A stretch of DNA of 64,000 bases from contig NZ_BJNZ01000002.1 in NCBI RefSeq assembly GCF_006539945.1, forward strand, positions 62,001-126,000, given 5' to 3'. Every line of letters starts with the position of its first letter. Position 1 is the first letter of the stretch. Below, in pieces: positions 1-10,795 of this stretch. This stretch comes from Cellulosimicrobium cellulans. GTDB lineage: Bacteria > Actinomycetota > Actinomycetes > Actinomycetales > Cellulomonadaceae. The notes beneath the pieces are model-generated. The model worked only from the letters and a program-made list of their open reading frames with translations. It had not been told where the DNA came from and ran no database searches. Position numbers and translations under genes: made by a program.

Positions 1-3000
1 TCGAGCGGGCTCAGACCGAGCTCGCCCGTCGCGAGCGCGCTCGTGTTCACGGCACCCTCCCGCAGGTCGAGCACGTACGCGGTGCCGCCGGACATGCCGG
101 CGCCGAAGTTGCGCCCGGTCGGGCCGAGCACGACCACCGTGCCGCCCGTCATGTACTCGCAGCCGTGGTCGCCCACGCCCTCGACGACGAGGGTCGCGCC
201 CGAGTTGCGGACGCCGAAGCGCTCCCCGACGCGACCGCGCAGGAAGATCTCGCCGGATGTCGCGCCGTAGCCGATGACGTTGCCCGCCACGACGTTGCTC
301 GACCCGGTGAGGACCGCGTTGCGGTCCGGGCGCACGACGATCCGCCCGCCCGACAGGCCCTTGCCGACGTAGTCGTTCGCGTCGCCGAACAGGCGCAGCG
401 TGACGCCGCGCGGGAGGAACGCGCCGAGCGACTGGCCGGCGGACCCGGTGAGGGTCACGTCGATCGTGTCGTCGGGCAGGCCCTCACCGCGGAACCGCTT
501 GGTCACCTCGTGACCGAGCATCGTGCCCACGGTGCGGTTGACGTTGCGCACCGGCAGCGAGATCCGCACCGGCTCGCGCCGCTCGAGCGCGTCCTCGGCC
601 AGCGCGACGAGCTGGTTGTCGAGCGCCTTCTCCAGGCCGTGGTCCTGCGTCGTGGTGTTCCGCAGCGACGCGCCCTCGACGGGGACGGGCTTCTCGAGGA
701 TGGGCGCGAGGTCGAGACCCTGCGCCTTCCAGTGGTCGATCGCCTGCCGCGTGTCGAGGTACTCGACGTGGCCGATCGCCTCCTCGATGCTCCGGAACCC
801 GAGGCGCGCCAGGTACTCGCGCACCTCCTCCGCGATGAACTCGAAGAAGTTCACGACGAACTCCGGCTTACCCGTGAACCGCGCCCGCAGCTCGGGGTTC
901 TGCGTCGCGACGCCGACCGGGCACGTGTCCAGGTGGCAGACGCGCATCATGACGCAGCCCGAGACGACCATGGGGGCGGTGGCGAAGCCGAACTCCTCGG
1001 CGCCGAGCAGCGCCGCCACGACGACGTCGCGGCCGGTCTTCATCTGGCCGTCGACCTGGACGACGATGCGGTCGCGCAGGTTGTTGAGCACGAGGGTCTG
1101 CTGGGTCTCGGCGAGGCCGATCTCCCACGGCGTGCCCGCGTGCTTGAGCGACGTCAGCGGGCTCGCGCCCGTGCCGCCGTCGTGGCCCGAGATGAGGACG
1201 ACGTCCGCGTGCGCCTTGGACACGCCCGTCGCGACCGTCCCGACGCCGAACTCGGAGACGAGCTTGACGTGGATGCGCGCCGCCGGGTTCGCGTTCTTCG
1301 CGTCGTGGATGAGCTGCGCGAGGTCCTCGATCGAGTAGATGTCGTGGTGCGGCGGCGGCGAGATGAGCCCGACGCCCGGCGTCGAGTGCCGGGTCTTGGC
1401 GACCCACGGGTACACCTTGTGGCCCGGGAGCTGACCGCCCTCGCCGGGCTTGGCGCCCTGGGCGAGCTTGATCTGGATGTCGTCCGCGTTCGTCAGGTAC
1501 TCGCTCGTGACGCCGAAGCGCCCCGACGCGATCTGCTTCACCTTGGAGCGACGCTCCGGGTCGTACAGGCGCTCCGGGTCCTCGCCGCCCTCGCCGGTGT
1601 TCGACCGGCCGCCCAGACGGTTCATCGCGATCGCGAGGGTCTCGTGCGCCTCCGCGGAGATCGACCCGTAGGACATGGCGCCCGTGTTGAAGCGCTTGAC
1701 GATCTCGCTCACGGGCTCGACCTCGTCGAGCGGGACCGCGGGGCGCTCGCCCTCCCGCAGCGCGAGGAGGCCACGCAGCGTCATGAGCCGCGAGGACTGC
1801 TCGTCCACGCGGTGCGTGTACTGGCGGAAGATGTCGAACCGGCGCTCGCGCGTCGAGTGCTGGAGGCGGAACACCGTCTCCGGGTCGAACAGGTGCTCCT
1901 CGCTGTCCCGGCGCCACTGGTACTCGCCGCCCGTCGTGAGGCGCACGTGCGGGCGGTGGTTGCCGGACTTGGGGTACGCGTCGACGTGGCGCGCCGCGAC
2001 CTCGGCCGCGACGACGTCGAGCCCGATGCCGCTGAGGCGCGACGTCGTGCCCGTGAAGAACGCCTGCACGAGGTCGTGGGACAGGCCGACCGCCTCGAAG
2101 ACCTGGGCGCCGCGGTACGAGGAGATGGTCGAGATACCCATCTTGCTCATGACCTTGAGCACGCCCTTGCCGAGCCCCTTGATGAGGTTCGCGACGGCCT
2201 TCGCCGGGTCGACCGTGAGGTAGCCGCGGCGCGCGAGGTCCTCGACCGTCTCCATGGCGAGGTACGGGTTGACCGCGGCCGCGCCGTAGCCGATGAGCAG
2301 CGCGACGTGGTGCACCTCGCGCACGTCGCCGGCCTCGACGACGAGCGACACCTGGGTGCGCGTGTGACGGCGCAGCAGGTGGTGGTGCACCGCGCTCGAC
2401 AGGAGCAGCGACGGGATCGGGGCGTGCTCGGCGTCCGAGTCGCGGTCCGACAGCACGATGAAGCTCGCGCCCGCGGCGACGTGCTCGTCGACCTCCGCGA
2501 AGATCTCCTCGAGCCGGGCGAGCAGCGACTCGCCGCCCCCCGCGACGCGGTACAGGCCCTTGATCGTCACGGCACGGAAGATGCCGGCGAGCTTCGGGTC
2601 CTTGTCGACGCGGATGATCTTGGCGAGCTGGTCGTTGTCGAGCACGGGGAACGGCAGCATGAGCTTGCGCGCGTGCTCGGGCGTGTCGACGAGCAGGTTC
2701 GGCTCCGGGCCGATCGCGCCGCCGATGGACGTGACGAGCTCCTCGCGGATCGCGTCGAGCGGCGGGTTCGTCACCTGCGCGAACATCTGCGTGAAGTAGT
2801 CGAACAGCAGGCGCGGCCGCTTCGCGAGGACGGCGATGGGCGTGTCCGTGCCCATCGCGCCCAGCGGCTCCGCCCCCGTGTTCGCCATCGGGGTGAGGAT
2901 GACCTTGAGCTCCTCCTGCGTGTACCCGAAGGCGCGCTGGCGGCGCTCGACGGACGCGGGGCTGTGCGCGACGTGCTCGCGCTCGGGGAGCTGGTCGAGG

Positions 3001-4349
3001 TAGACCGCGTTCTCCGCGACCCACTGCGCGTACGGGCGCTGCGCGGCGAGCTGGGACTTGATCTCCTCGTCCTCGATGATCCGGCCCTGGCCGGTGTCGA
3101 CGAGGAACATGCGTCCCGGCTCGAGGCGGCCCTTGCGGACGATCGTCGCGGGGTCGAGGTCGAGCACGCCCGCCTCGCTCGCCAGCACGACGAGGCCGTC
3201 CTCGGTCACCCAGTACCGCCCCGGGCGCAGACCGTTGCGGTCCAGGACCGCGCCGATCAGCGTCCCGTCGGTGAAGTTCAGGCACGCCGGGCCGTCCCAC
3301 GGCTCCATGAGCGTCGAGTGGTACTCGTAGAACGCGCGCAGGTCCGGGTCCATGTCGGCGTGGTTCTCCCACGCCTCGGGGACCATCATGAGCACGGCGT
3401 GCGGCAGCGAGCGGCCCGACAGGTGCAGGAGCTCGAGCACCTCGTCGAAGCTCGCCGAGTCGCTCGAGCCCTCCGAGCACACCGGCAGGAGCGGCGCGAG
3501 GTCGCCGACGGCGTCGCTCGCGAGGGTGCCCTCGCGCGCCGCCATCCAGTTGCGGTTGCCGCGCACCGTGTTGATCTCGCCGTTGTGCGCGATCATCCGG
3601 AACGGCTGCGCGAGCGGCCACGACGGGAACGTGTTCGTCGAGAACCGCGAGTGCACGAGCGCGATCTCGCTCGCGTACCGCGGGTCGGACAGGTCGGGGA
3701 AGAACGGCTCGAGCTGCGCCGTCGTGAGCATGCCCTTGTACGTGAGGGTGCGTGCCGAGAGCGAGGCGAAGAACAGGCCGAGCTCGTTCTCCGCCCGCTT
3801 GCGCAGGCGGTAGGTGCGACGGTCGAGCTCGACGCCGGACAGCTCGCGCGCGGGGTCCGCGACGACGACCTGGCGGAACAGCGGCATGGACGCGCGGGCG
3901 CTCGGGCCGACGAGGTCGGCGGTCACGGGCACGTCGCGCCACGCGAGGACCTCGAGCTTCTCCTCGGCCGCGATCGCCTCGACGCCGCGGGCCGCCTCCG
4001 CGGCCGCTCCGGCGTCCTGCGGGAGGAAGGCCATGCCGATGGCGTAGTGCCCGGCGGGCGGGAGCTCCGCGTCGACCACGTCGCGCACGAACGCGTCGGG
4101 GATCTGCGTGAGGATCCCGGCGCCGTCGCCGCTGTTCTCCTCGGCGCCGACGGCGCCGCGGTGGTCGAGGTTGAGCAGGGCCGTCAGGCCCGCGTCAACG
4201 ATGTCGCGTCCGGGCGTGCCGCGGAGCGTCGCCACGAAGGCGACGCCGCACGCGTCGTGCTCGGCGGCGGGGTCGTACAGACCGGATGCCGTGGGAGGGG
4301 CGGACAGGGCAGGTGCCCGGTGCGCGTCCCGATACTGCGGCGTGGTCAT
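1..4349 (-). CDS. gltB: Glutamate synthase large subunit (partial, 3' end off the left edge)
   Basis: This is the large (alpha) subunit of NADPH-dependent glutamate synthase, which makes two glutamates from glutamine and 2-oxoglutarate. About 1449 codons are present with no stop before the edge; the family is usually about 1500 residues, so little is missing. The ATG at 4349 places the amidotransferase nucleophile at Cys34 in HDACGVAF, followed by [20 protein letters not shown], typical of class II amidotransferases. Near the 3' end the 3Fe-4S cluster motif [12 protein letters not shown] is visible, then the GXXGXXG-rich C-terminal beta-helix ([17 protein letters not shown]). GTG and TTG lie just upstream of the ATG, so the start could shift by two codons. 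gltD would be expected beyond the edge. Confidence 0.96.
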   Translation of the reverse strand, partial: MTTPQYRDAHRAPALSAPPTASGLYDPAAEHDACGVAFVATLRGTPGRDIVDAGLTALLNLDHRGAVGAEENSGDGAGILTQIPDAFVRDVVDAELPPAGHYAIGMAFLPQDAGAAAEAARGVEAIAAEEKLEVLAWRDVPVTADLVGPSARASMPLFRQVVVADPARELSGVELDRRTYRLRKRAENELGLFFASLSARTLTYKGMLTTAQLEPFFPDLSDPRYASEIALVHSRFSTNTFPSWPLAQPFRMIAHNGEINTVRGNRNWMAAREGTLASDAVGDLAPLLPVCSEGSSDSASFDEVLELLHLSGRSLPHAVLMMVPEAWENHADMDPDLRAFYEYHSTLMEPWDGPACLNFTDGTLIGAVLDRNGLRPGRYWVTEDGLVVLASEAGVLDLDPATIVRKGRLEPGRMFLVDTGQGRIIEDEEIKSQLAAQRPYAQWVAENAVYLDQLPEREHVAHSPASVERRQRAFGYTQEELKVILTPMANTGAEPLGAMGTDTPIAVLAKRPRLLFDYFTQMFAQVTNPPLDAIREELVTSIGGAIGPEPNLLVDTPEHARKLMLPFPVLDNDQLAKIIRVDKDPKLAGIFRAVTIKGLYRVAGGGESLLARLEEIFAEVDEHVAAGASFIVLSDRDSDAEHAPIPSLLLSSAVHHHLLRRHTRTQVSLVVEAGDVREVHHVALLIGYGAAAVNPYLAMETVEDLARRGYLTVDPAKAVANLIKGLGKGVLKVMSKMGISTISSYRGAQVFEAVGLSHDLVQAFFTGTTSRLSGIGLDVVAAEVAARHVDAYPKSGNHRPHVRLTTGGEYQWRRDSEEHLFDPETVFRLQHSTRERRFDIFRQYTHRVDEQSSRLMTLRGLLALREGERPAVPLDEVEPVSEIVKRFNTGAMSYGSISAEAHETLAIAMNRLGGRSNTGEGGEDPERLYDPERRSKVKQIASGRFGVTSEYLTNADDIQIKLAQGAKPGEGGQLPGHKVYPWVAKTRHSTPGVGLISPPPHHDIYSIEDLAQLIHDAKNANPAARIHVKLVSEFGVGTVATGVSKAHADVVLISGHDGGTGASPLTSLKHAGTPWEIGLAETQQTLVLNNLRDRIVVQVDGQMKTGRDVVVAALLGAEEFGFATAPMVVSGCVMMRVCHLDTCPVGVATQNPELRARFTGKPEFVVNFFEFIAEEVREYLARLGFRSIEEAIGHVEYLDTRQAIDHWKAQGLDLAPILEKPVPVEGASLRNTTTQDHGLEKALDNQLVALAEDALERREPVRISLPVRNVNRTVGTMLGHEVTKRFRGEGLPDDTIDVTLTGSAGQSLGAFLPRGVTLRLFGDANDYVGKGLSGGRIVVRPDRNAVLTGSSNVVAGNVIGYGATSGEIFLRGRVGERFGVRNSGATLVVEGVGDHGCEYMTGGTVVVLGPTGRNFGAGMSGGTAYVLDLREGAVNTSALATGELGLSPL

Positions 4350-4445
4350 CAACACCGTCCTCACAGGCGCCCGACCGAGACGGCCGGGCTGGTTCCAGCT
4401 GGGGGATTCGGGACGTCGTCGGCCCTATGGACATGACAGAACCCA

Positions 4446-4461
4446 CCGGGCGGTCGCCCGG
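4446..4461 (-). terminator. Hairpin downstream of lgt
   Basis: CCGGGC and GCCCGG form a 6-bp perfect stem with a 4-nt loop, 27 nt after the lgt stop and about 100 nt before gltB. On the minus strand it is followed by a short T-containing stretch (TGGGTTCTGTC). It is a plausible terminator separating trpCBA-lgt from gltB, judged by shape and position only. Confidence 0.45.
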
Positions 4462-4487
4462 CGGATTCGCCTATGAATGACGGATGC

Positions 4488-5501
4488 TCAGCGACCGGGG
4501 TCTGGTCGCGCGGCATCTGCCTGCTCGGACTCCTCCGAGTCGTCGGAGTCCTCGGTCGTCGAGGGGTCCTCGTCGTCGGTCGACTCCTCGACCGGCTCCT
4601 CGGACCCCGTGGTGGACGCCTCGTCCGGAGCGTCGAGGGACACCGTCTCCTCGCGCCCGGGGTGGCGACGCCCGACAACGATAAACGCAATCAACGCACC
4701 GACGCCGACCAGGATCGAGGTCCAGACGTTCAGCCGGAGGCCGAGGACGAGCTCGGCCTCGTCGATGCGCAGCATCTCGATCCACACCCGACCGAGCGTG
4801 TAGACGAAGACGTAGAGCCAGAATACCCGACCATGACCCAGCCGGAACCGACGGTCCAGGTAGATCAGGAGCAGGGCAGCACCGATGTTCCAGACCATCT
4901 CGTAGAGGAACGTCGGGTGGAACAGGGTGCCCGGCGGATAGCCCGCCGCGGCGGCCACGGAGTCGTCGACGCGCAGCCCCCAGGGCAGCGTCGTGGGCCC
5001 GCCGAAGAGCTCCTGGTTGAACCAGTTGCCGAGGCGGCCGACGGCCTGCGCGAGCAGCAGCCCGGGCGCGAGGGCGTCCGCGAACGCCGGGAAGCTCACG
5101 CGCTGGCGGCGGCACCCGATGTACGCGCCGACCGCACCCAGCGCGACAGCGCCCCAGATGCCGAGGCCGCCCTCCCAGACGTAGAGCGCGCGGACGGGGT
5201 CGCCGTTCGGGCCCCAGTACGGGTCCGGCGTCGAGAACACGTGGTACAGACGTCCGCCGACGATCCCGAACGGGACCGCCCAGAAGGCGATCTCCAGGAC
5301 GTCGTCCGCCTCTCCCCCGCGCTCCACCCAGCGGCGCCGCGTGAGCCACAGGGCCACGGCGATGCCCGCGAGGATCGCGAGCGCGTAGGCCCGGATCGGG
5401 AACGGCCCGAGGTACCACGTGTGCTGCGGGGGGCTCGGGATCGCGGCGGGCAGGGCACCGGCGGCCTCCACGAGCTGCCCGACGGCGAGCGCGGCGCTCA
5501 T
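4488..5501 (-). CDS. lgt: Prolipoprotein diacylglyceryl transferase
   Basis: Lgt transfers diacylglyceryl from phosphatidylglycerol to the lipobox cysteine of prolipoproteins at the inner membrane. The 337-residue protein shows the expected hydrophobic segments, the WEGGLGIWG segment and the family signature GRLGNWFNQE with its conserved arginine. The tail after about residue 285 is acidic and Ser/Glu-rich, as in many actinobacterial Lgt proteins. The ATG overlaps the trpA stop by 4 bp (ATGA), which fixes the start and suggests translational coupling. The trpCBA-lgt-gltB order is common in actinobacteria. One local client would be the FKBP lipoprotein at 17770-18804. Confidence 0.95.
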   Translation of the reverse strand: MSAALAVGQLVEAAGALPAAIPSPPQHTWYLGPFPIRAYALAILAGIAVALWLTRRRWVERGGEADDVLEIAFWAVPFGIVGGRLYHVFSTPDPYWGPNGDPVRALYVWEGGLGIWGAVALGAVGAYIGCRRQRVSFPAFADALAPGLLLAQAVGRLGNWFNQELFGGPTTLPWGLRVDDSVAAAAGYPPGTLFHPTFLYEMVWNIGAALLLIYLDRRFRLGHGRVFWLYVFVYTLGRVWIEMLRIDEAELVLGLRLNVWTSILVGVGALIAFIVVGRRHPGREETVSLDAPDEASTTGSEEPVEESTDDEDPSTTEDSDDSEESEQADAARPDPGR

Positions 5502-6415
5502 GCGACCACCTCTCCGGACGTCGTCGTGGCGGCCGGGACGTCGCCGCCGGCCCTCTCCCGCCCGGAGCGCACGCCCGCGGCGAGCCCCGCCGCGACGACC
5601 TTCAGGGCGGCGATCCGCTCGTCCCACGGCGCGTCGGCGAGCAGGGGACGGACGAACGCGGAGCCGACGATGACGCCGTCGGCGTAGCGGCCCACCTCGG
5701 CGGCCTGCTCGGCCGTCGACACGCCGAGCCCGACGCACACGAGGTCGGCTCCTGCGGCGCGCGTGTCGGCGACGAGGCGTGCCGCCTGCGGCCCGACGGC
5801 CGCCCGCACTCCCGTGACGCCCATCGTCGAGGCGGCGTAGACGAACCCGCGCGACGCGCGCGCGGTGAGCTGCAGCCGCTCGGCCGTGGAGCTCGGCGCG
5901 ACCAGGAAGACGCGGTCGAGCCCGTGCGCCTCCGAGGCGTCCAGCCAGGCACGGCCCTCGTCGGGGATGAGGTCGGGCGTGATGAGCCCGGCGCCCCCGG
6001 CGGCGGCGAGGTCGCGCGCGAACGCGTCGACGCCGTAGCGCAGGACCGGATTCCAGTACGTCATGACGAGCACGGGGACCCGCCCGCCGGTGCGCTCCGT
6101 GACGGCCGCGACGACGCGGAACACGTCCGCGACGCGGACGCCCGCGTCGAGCGCGGTCTGCGCGGCGGCCTGGATGACCGGGCCGTCCATCACCGGGTCG
6201 GTGTACGGGATGCCGAGCTCCAGCACGTCCACGCCCGACTCGACGAGCGCGAGCGCCGCCTCGATCGACCGGTCGACGGTCGGGAACCCGACCGGCAGGT
6301 AGCCCACGAGCCCGGCACGGCCCTCCGCGCGGAGCTCGAGCAGGCGACGCGCCGTGACCGACGTCGTCCCCGCCGTCGGCGCCCCGGGGGCGTCCTTGGT
6401 CTGCGCCGCGCTCAC
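5498..6415 (-). CDS. trpA: Tryptophan synthase alpha chain
   Basis: TrpA cleaves indole-3-glycerol phosphate to indole and glyceraldehyde 3-phosphate and channels the indole to TrpB. The protein is 305 residues. The catalytic pair is Glu66 and Asp77 in [15 protein letters not shown], with the normal 11-residue spacing. The phosphate-binding end of the TIM barrel shows as VGLGVST and GVIVGSAFV. The start is a GTG overlapping the trpB stop (GTGA), and the stop overlaps the lgt start. The C-terminal 25 residues are a low-complexity extension. Confidence 0.97.
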   Translation of the reverse strand: MSAAQTKDAPGAPTAGTTSVTARRLLELRAEGRAGLVGYLPVGFPTVDRSIEAALALVESGVDVLELGIPYTDPVMDGPVIQAAAQTALDAGVRVADVFRVVAAVTERTGGRVPVLVMTYWNPVLRYGVDAFARDLAAAGGAGLITPDLIPDEGRAWLDASEAHGLDRVFLVAPSSTAERLQLTARASRGFVYAASTMGVTGVRAAVGPQAARLVADTRAAGADLVCVGLGVSTAEQAAEVGRYADGVIVGSAFVRPLLADAPWDERIAALKVVAAGLAAGVRSGRERAGGDVPAATTTSGEVVA

Positions 6416-7728
6416 AGCTGTCCCTCCGTGCCCGTCGCCGTCTCGGCGATCGCGTCGTCGTCCACGAGGTCGAACCACCGGGCGGCGGTCGCGACGTCCT
6501 TGTCCCCGCGCCCCGAGAGGTTCACCAGGATCACGTGGTCCGTGCGGCCGGCCTCGGCCGCCCGGCGGCCCACCCGCAGCGCGCCCGCGAGCGCGTGCGC
6601 CGACTCGATCGCGGGGATGATGCCCTCCGTGCGGCACAGCAGCCGGAACGCGTCCATCGCCTCGGTGTCGGTCACGGGCTCGTAGGTCGCGCGACCGAGG
6701 TCGTGCAGCCACGAGTGCGCCGGGCCGACGCTCGGGTAGTCCAGCCCCGCCGACACGGAGTGGCTGGGCAGGGTCTGGCCGTCGTCGTCCTGGAGCAGGT
6801 ACGAGCGAGCACCGTGCAGGACGCCCGGGGCGCCGCCGCTGAAGCGGGCCGCGTGCCGACCGGTCTCCACGCCCTCGCCCCCCGCCTCGAAGCCGTAGAG
6901 CTCGACCGCGTCGTCGTCGAGGAACGCGTTGAACAGGCCGAGCGCGTTGGACCCGCCGCCGACGCACGCCGCGAGCGCGTCCGGCAGGCGACCGATGCGG
7001 TCGAGGATCTGCGTGCGTGCCTCCTCGCCGATGACGCGGTGGAACTCGCGCACCATCTCGGGGAACGGGTGCGGTCCCGTGACCGTACCCAGGAGGTAGT
7101 GGGTCGTGTCGACGTTCGCGACCCAGTCGCGCAGCGCCTCGTTGATCGCGTCCTTGAGCGTGCGCAGCCCGATCGTCACCGGGACGACCTCCGCGCCGAG
7201 CAGGCGCATGCGGGCGACGTTGAGCGCCTGGCGCTGCGTGTCCTCCTCGCCCATGTACACGACGCACTCGAGGTCGAGCAGGGCCGCGGCCGTGGCCGTC
7301 GCGACGCCGTGCTGGCCCGCCCCGGTCTCGGCGATCACGCGCGTCTTGCCCATGCGCTTGACGAGCAGCGCCTGGCCGAGGACGTTGTTGATCTTGTGCG
7401 AGCCGGTGTGGTTGAGGTCCTCGCGCTTGAGGAAGACGCGCGAGCCGCCCGCGTGCTGGGCGAAGCGCGGCACCTCGGTGAGCGGACTGGGGCGCCCGGT
7501 GTACTCGCGCTGGAGACGCGCGAGCTCGTTGACGAACGCGGGGTCGTCGAGCGCCTTGCGGTACTCGGTCTCGAGCTCGTCCAGCGCGGCGATCAGCGCC
7601 TCGGGGACGAAGCGTCCGCCGAACTCGCCGAAGTAGGGACCCTCCTGGGTCGCGAGGGAGCGCGTCAGGTCGGCGCGCACGGAGTGCTCGGCGCTCCGGG
7701 GGGTGGTCGAAGGTGTCGAGTCGGGCAC
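6412..7728 (-). CDS. trpB: Tryptophan synthase beta chain
   Basis: TrpB is the PLP enzyme that condenses indole with serine to give tryptophan. The protein is 438 residues. The Schiff-base lysine is Lys112 in HTGSHKINN, and the phosphate-binding loop GGGSNA is present. The start is GTG preceded by AGGAGG 9 nt upstream. A non-conserved 25-residue N-terminal lead precedes [15 protein letters not shown], where family homology normally begins. It lies 79 bp downstream of trpC and overlaps trpA by 4 bp. Confidence 0.97.
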   Translation of the reverse strand: MPDSTPSTTPRSAEHSVRADLTRSLATQEGPYFGEFGGRFVPEALIAALDELETEYRKALDDPAFVNELARLQREYTGRPSPLTEVPRFAQHAGGSRVFLKREDLNHTGSHKINNVLGQALLVKRMGKTRVIAETGAGQHGVATATAAALLDLECVVYMGEEDTQRQALNVARMRLLGAEVVPVTIGLRTLKDAINEALRDWVANVDTTHYLLGTVTGPHPFPEMVREFHRVIGEEARTQILDRIGRLPDALAACVGGGSNALGLFNAFLDDDAVELYGFEAGGEGVETGRHAARFSGGAPGVLHGARSYLLQDDDGQTLPSHSVSAGLDYPSVGPAHSWLHDLGRATYEPVTDTEAMDAFRLLCRTEGIIPAIESAHALAGALRVGRRAAEAGRTDHVILVNLSGRGDKDVATAARWFDLVDDDAIAETATGTEGQL

Positions 7729-7807
7729 GGGGCCGGTCCTCCTGCGTGGTGGGGTGTGCTGGGCCGGGGCGCGGCGCCTGCGGCGTGACGGACGGGGCCG
7801 TCGTGCC

Positions 7808-8620
7808 TCAGGGCCGCACGGACCACAGCGACGGGTGCGACCCGGCCGCGACGAGGTCCGCGACGGACGAGCGCGGGGCGTCGTCGGTCACGAGCGCCTC
7901 GCCGACGAGCACCGCGTGCGCACCGGAACGGGCGTAGTCCATGACGTCGTGCGGGCCGCGCACGCCGGACTCGGCGACGCGGACGACCTCGTCCGGGATG
8001 GCGGGAGCGAGGCGCGCGAACGTCGTGCGGTCCACGTCGAGGGTCTTGAGGTCGCGCGAGTTCACGCCCACGACGCGCGCACCGGCGTCGAGCGCCCGCG
8101 AGACCTCGTCCAGCGTGTGCACCTCGACGAGGGCGGTCATGCCGAGCGAGTGGACGCGCTCGACGAGCGACGTGAGGACCGTCTGCTCGAGCGCGGCGAC
8201 GATGAGGAGGACGATGTCGGCGCCGTGCGCCCGTGCCTCCCACACCTGGTACGGCGTCACGACGAAGTCCTTGCGGAGCACGGGGACGTCGACCCGGGCG
8301 CGCACCGCGTCGAGGTCGGCGAGGCTCCCGTTGAAGCGGCGCTGCTCGGTGAGCACGGAGATCGCGGCCGCGCCGCCCTTCTCGTACTCCCCCGCGAGCT
8401 CGGCCGGGTCGGAGATCGCGGCGAGCGCACCCTTGCTGGGGCTCGAGCGCTTCACCTCGGCGATGACCGCGACGGCGTCGTCCGCCTTGAGGCGGCTCAC
8501 GACCTCGAGCGCCCCGGGGACACGGGCGGCACGTTCCTTCAGCTCGTCGAGCGAGGTCGCCGCCTGACGCACCGCGAGGTCCTCGCGCACGCCCGCGACG
8601 ATGTCGTCCAGAACCGTCAT
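7808..8620 (-). CDS. trpC: Indole-3-glycerol phosphate synthase
   Basis: TrpC closes the indole ring from carboxyphenylamino-deoxyribulose phosphate. The protein is 270 residues. [12 protein letters not shown] carries the substrate-binding lysine (Lys57); VPVLRKDFV carries the second catalytic lysine, followed by GVNSRDLKT and VAESGV. The ATG at 8620 has a GGGGAG ribosome-binding site 10-15 nt upstream. It is the first gene of the trpC-trpB-trpA-lgt run. trpD, trpF and trpG are not in this window; trpE lies 2 kb upstream on the same strand, separated by small membrane-protein genes. Confidence 0.96.
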   Translation of the reverse strand: MTVLDDIVAGVREDLAVRQAATSLDELKERAARVPGALEVVSRLKADDAVAVIAEVKRSSPSKGALAAISDPAELAGEYEKGGAAAISVLTEQRRFNGSLADLDAVRARVDVPVLRKDFVVTPYQVWEARAHGADIVLLIVAALEQTVLTSLVERVHSLGMTALVEVHTLDEVSRALDAGARVVGVNSRDLKTLDVDRTTFARLAPAIPDEVVRVAESGVRGPHDVMDYARSGAHAVLVGEALVTDDAPRSSVADLVAAGSHPSLWSVRP

Positions 8621-8663
8621 CGTCCCACCACTCCCCGTGTCGTTCCCGCCCCCCGGCCGGGCC

Positions 8664-8698
8664 GGTCGGCCGTCGTGCACCCACAGGTTCGGCCGACC
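8664..8698 (-). promoter_or_regulatory. Leader hairpin upstream of trpC
   Basis: GGTCGGCCG and CGGCCGACC form a 9-bp perfect stem with a 17-nt loop, ending 43 nt before the trpC ATG. A TACGAT hexamer just upstream (minus strand, about 8722-8727) could be its -10 element. The structure may be an attenuator or an RNA leader element. No Trp-rich leader peptide was found, so control by tryptophan is a guess. Confidence 0.3.
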
Positions 8699-8796
8699 CG
8701 TTGACAGGGAGGTACCTGCCATCGTAGAGCCGCCCCCGAGTGACGATGACCACGGCCCAGCCCCCGAGACGACCGCCGCAAGGCTGCCCGACCGTC

Positions 8797-9228
8797 TCAG
8801 GCTGCCACCGGGCCGAGCCACGGGACGAGGGCGGGCACGTTCCGCAGGACGCCGAAGAGCACGAGGACACCCAGCGAGGCCCACGCGAGCCAGACCGGGA
8901 GACGGGGAGCCGGGCGCCCCCGCCAGGCTCGCACGAGCCACGTGGCCCACAGCGCCACGAGCAGCGGCGCGACGAGGACCCACAGGGGGTTCATCGACCA
9001 GGCGGCGGCGAGGTCGAGGTGGACGAGATCGTGCGTGGCGCGCAGGCCACCGCACCCCGGGCACGCGAGGCCGGTGAGCGCGAGGAGGGGACACGTGACG
9101 TAGTGCCCCGGGCGGTTCGGGTCGACGGCGCCGACGTAGGCCGTCGCCGCGGCGACCAGGACGCCCACCGCGAGCGGAGCCTGCGCCGCACGCGGGACCC
9201 GTCGACGTCGCACGGCCTCGGACGTCAC
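8797..9228 (-). CDS. DUF2752 membrane protein
   Basis: This 143-residue integral membrane protein carries the DUF2752 hallmark CPGCGGLRA around residue 56. Hydrophobic segments lie at about 17-36, 75-100 and 112-130. The function of the family is unknown; the CPGCG motif resembles a metal- or thiol-reactive site. It ends a run of three small membrane-protein genes, 11 bp after the DUF4190-like gene, and is separated from trpC by about 175 bp. Membership in the trp operon is therefore doubtful. Confidence 0.8.
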   Translation of the reverse strand: MTSEAVRRRRVPRAAQAPLAVGVLVAAATAYVGAVDPNRPGHYVTCPLLALTGLACPGCGGLRATHDLVHLDLAAAWSMNPLWVLVAPLLVALWATWLVRAWRGRPAPRLPVWLAWASLGVLVLFGVLRNVPALVPWLGPVAA

Positions 9229-9239
9229 GCGCTCACCCG

Positions 9240-9767
9240 TCAGTACTGGTCCGGGATCGTGCCGACCCAGGCGAAGAAGGCCGGGAAGAAGAGGAGAAGG
9301 AAGAGCACACCGACGACCGACAGGCCGATGGCGACCCAGCCGAGGATGATCCCCGCCGTCGCCATGCCGTCGTTGTCCGCCTGCCCCTCGGCGACCGCGC
9401 GCTTCGCGGCGTTGCCGACGATCACCGCCGGGATGCCCGTGAAGAAGCCGCAGCTCAGGACGAACGCGGCGATCCCCAGCACGAGCGACCAGATGGCGAG
9501 GCTGTTCTTGGGGTAGTACGGCGGCGCCCCGTAGGCGCCCGCCGGGTACTGCTGGCCGGGGTACGGCTGGCCCGGGTACTGCTGGCCGGGATATTGCTGG
9601 CCGGGGTACGGCGCGGCGGGGTGCTGCGGCTGCGCCGCGTAGGGCGCCCCTGCGGGGTCGCCCGCCGGGGGCTGCGGGCCGCCGGGCGCCGACGAGCCGT
9701 ACGGCGCCTGCGACCCGTCCTGCGGGCCTGCGGGGTCATACGGGCCGGGTCCCGGCGGCTGCGTCAC
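9240..9767 (-). CDS. DUF4190-type membrane protein with a Pro/Gln/Tyr-rich N-terminus
   Basis: The 175-residue protein has a disordered N-terminal half (about residues 1-85) built of Pro, Gly, Tyr and Gln, including tandem YPGQQ/YPGQP units. Two hydrophobic segments follow (NSLAIWSLVLGIAAFVLS and IILGWVAIGLSVVGVLF), typical of DUF4190 proteins. The function is unknown; such proteins are often found near division or secretion genes. The GTG start overlaps the stop of the upstream gene by 4 bp. The repetitive N-terminus may be a length-variable interaction region. Confidence 0.75.
   Translation of the reverse strand: MTQPPGPGPYDPAGPQDGSQAPYGSSAPGGPQPPAGDPAGAPYAAQPQHPAAPYPGQQYPGQQYPGQPYPGQQYPAGAYGAPPYYPKNSLAIWSLVLGIAAFVLSCGFFTGIPAVIVGNAAKRAVAEGQADNDGMATAGIILGWVAIGLSVVGVLFLLLFFPAFFAWVGTIPDQY
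9544..9618 (-). repeat. 15-bp tandem coding repeat (YPGQQ units)
   Basis: Five 15-bp units starting at 9544, 9559, 9574, 9589 and 9604 encode the YPGQQ/YPGQP pentapeptides of the DUF4190-like protein. The fourth unit has two substitutions (GGATATT) and the last is degenerate. A repeat in whole codons changes protein length without breaking the frame. Confidence 0.8.
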
Positions 9768-10030
9768 CGTGCCTGCTTCTGGCCGTAGCCCATGTTGCGC
9801 AGCACGAGGCCACCGACGAGTGCCACCGCCACGAGGCCCATGCCGACCCAGAAGAGCCAGACGCCGGACACCTGGGCCATGCCCGGGAGGAGGACACCGA
9901 TCGCGGCCACGAGCGAGCCGACCATGATGCCGATCATGGTGAACCAGGCGGCGACGGTGTGCCCGTGGTTCGTGGGCGGAGCCGCGGGCGGCAGGTAGGC
10001 GATCTCGGTGGTCTGCTGGTTCTCGGCCAT
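9764..10030 (-). CDS. Small HGH-motif membrane protein (DUF6704-like)
   Basis: This 88-residue protein has two transmembrane helices (about residues 28-50 and 58-78) preceded by NHGHTVAAW, a motif of small actinobacterial membrane proteins commonly annotated DUF6704. The function is unknown. The ATG at 10030 was preferred to an in-frame start at 10051 because homology starts at MAENQQ. It overlaps the DUF4190-like gene by 4 bp (GTGA), so the two are probably co-translated. Confidence 0.7.
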   Translation of the reverse strand: MAENQQTTEIAYLPPAAPPTNHGHTVAAWFTMIGIMVGSLVAAIGVLLPGMAQVSGVWLFWVGMGLVAVALVGGLVLRNMGYGQKQAR

Positions 10031-10138
10031 GAGGGTCGTGCCTTTCGTCAAGATGTGGTCAGAGCCTATCGGACCGTGCCGGTGCCCGTCCCCCGCACGG
10101 TCGTCGGTCGCGTCGGCAGGGGCGGGCGTCCGCGCTGC

Positions 10139-10795
10139 TCAGCGGTCCGTGGGGTCCTCGCCGCGGGACAGCGCGTCCCATGCGTCGTGGTCGGTGAGGT
10201 CGTCGGGCGAGGCCGGCTCCGTGGTGCCGGACGGGTCCGGCCGCCCTTCGGGCGCCGTCGTCGCCGCGGCCGCCGAGGCGGTGGGCGGCGTCGCACCGGT
10301 CGCGCGCTCGTGCCGCGTCGACGCGCCGACCCACGACCGCGAGCCGACGGCGACCCACACCACCGCGAGCACCGTGAGGACGCCGAGCGCCGCGGCGAGC
10401 CAGGGCGCGACGGTCAGGTCGACCGGGGCCGTGACCTCCGTGACCCCCGTCGCGTCCGCGACGGCCGAGCGCGCGCTCGGCTCCGGGTCGAGCGCGACGC
10501 CGAGCGCGGAGACGGTCGCGACGACGCCGCTCGCCGCGGCGACGGCGAGCACGACCCACCGGCCGACCCGGCCGACCAGCCCGAGGGCGAGCGCGGCGGC
10601 GACGAGCACGAGCGCGGACGCGCTCACCCCGGGCGCGGCCGACGTCCCGGCGACGGTCACCTCGACCTCCGGGTCGAGCGCCGTCGCGCCGGTCGTGCTC
10701 AGCCAGGTCGGCACGGCCGCCGCGAGGGTCGCGCCCCCGAGCAGGAGCAGGACCCAGATCGCGGTGCGCCGGCTCGGCCCGGCCGGCCGGCTCAC
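10139..10795 (-). CDS. Trp biosynthesis-associated membrane protein
   Basis: The 218-residue protein begins with a short cytoplasmic stretch and four predicted helices (about 10-30, 52-75, 80-102 and 128-152), then a Thr/Ala/Asp-rich tail. Size, topology and position directly after trpE match the actinobacterial Trp-associated membrane protein family (TIGR02234 type). Its GTG start overlaps the trpE stop by 4 bp. Its biochemical role is unknown; a link to tryptophan metabolism rests only on gene order. Confidence 0.75.
   Translation of the reverse strand: MSRPAGPSRRTAIWVLLLLGGATLAAAVPTWLSTTGATALDPEVEVTVAGTSAAPGVSASALVLVAAALALGLVGRVGRWVVLAVAAASGVVATVSALGVALDPEPSARSAVADATGVTEVTAPVDLTVAPWLAAALGVLTVLAVVWVAVGSRSWVGASTRHERATGATPPTASAAAATTAPEGRPDPSGTTEPASPDDLTDHDAWDALSRGEDPTDR

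Noticed and set aside
868-3942. A 1024-codon minus-strand frame inside gltB
   Set aside because: It is Arg/Pro-rich frame noise; the neighbouring minus-strand frame holds the GltB protein.
165-4436. A 1423-codon plus-strand open frame antisense to gltB
   Set aside because: Its translation is Arg/Ala/Val/Asp-rich without domains, and the minus strand encodes GltB with all its motifs. Long antisense frames are expected at this GC content.
8701-8706. A perfect TTGACA on the plus strand near trpC
   Set aside because: No plus-strand gene follows and no matching -10 at proper spacing was seen.
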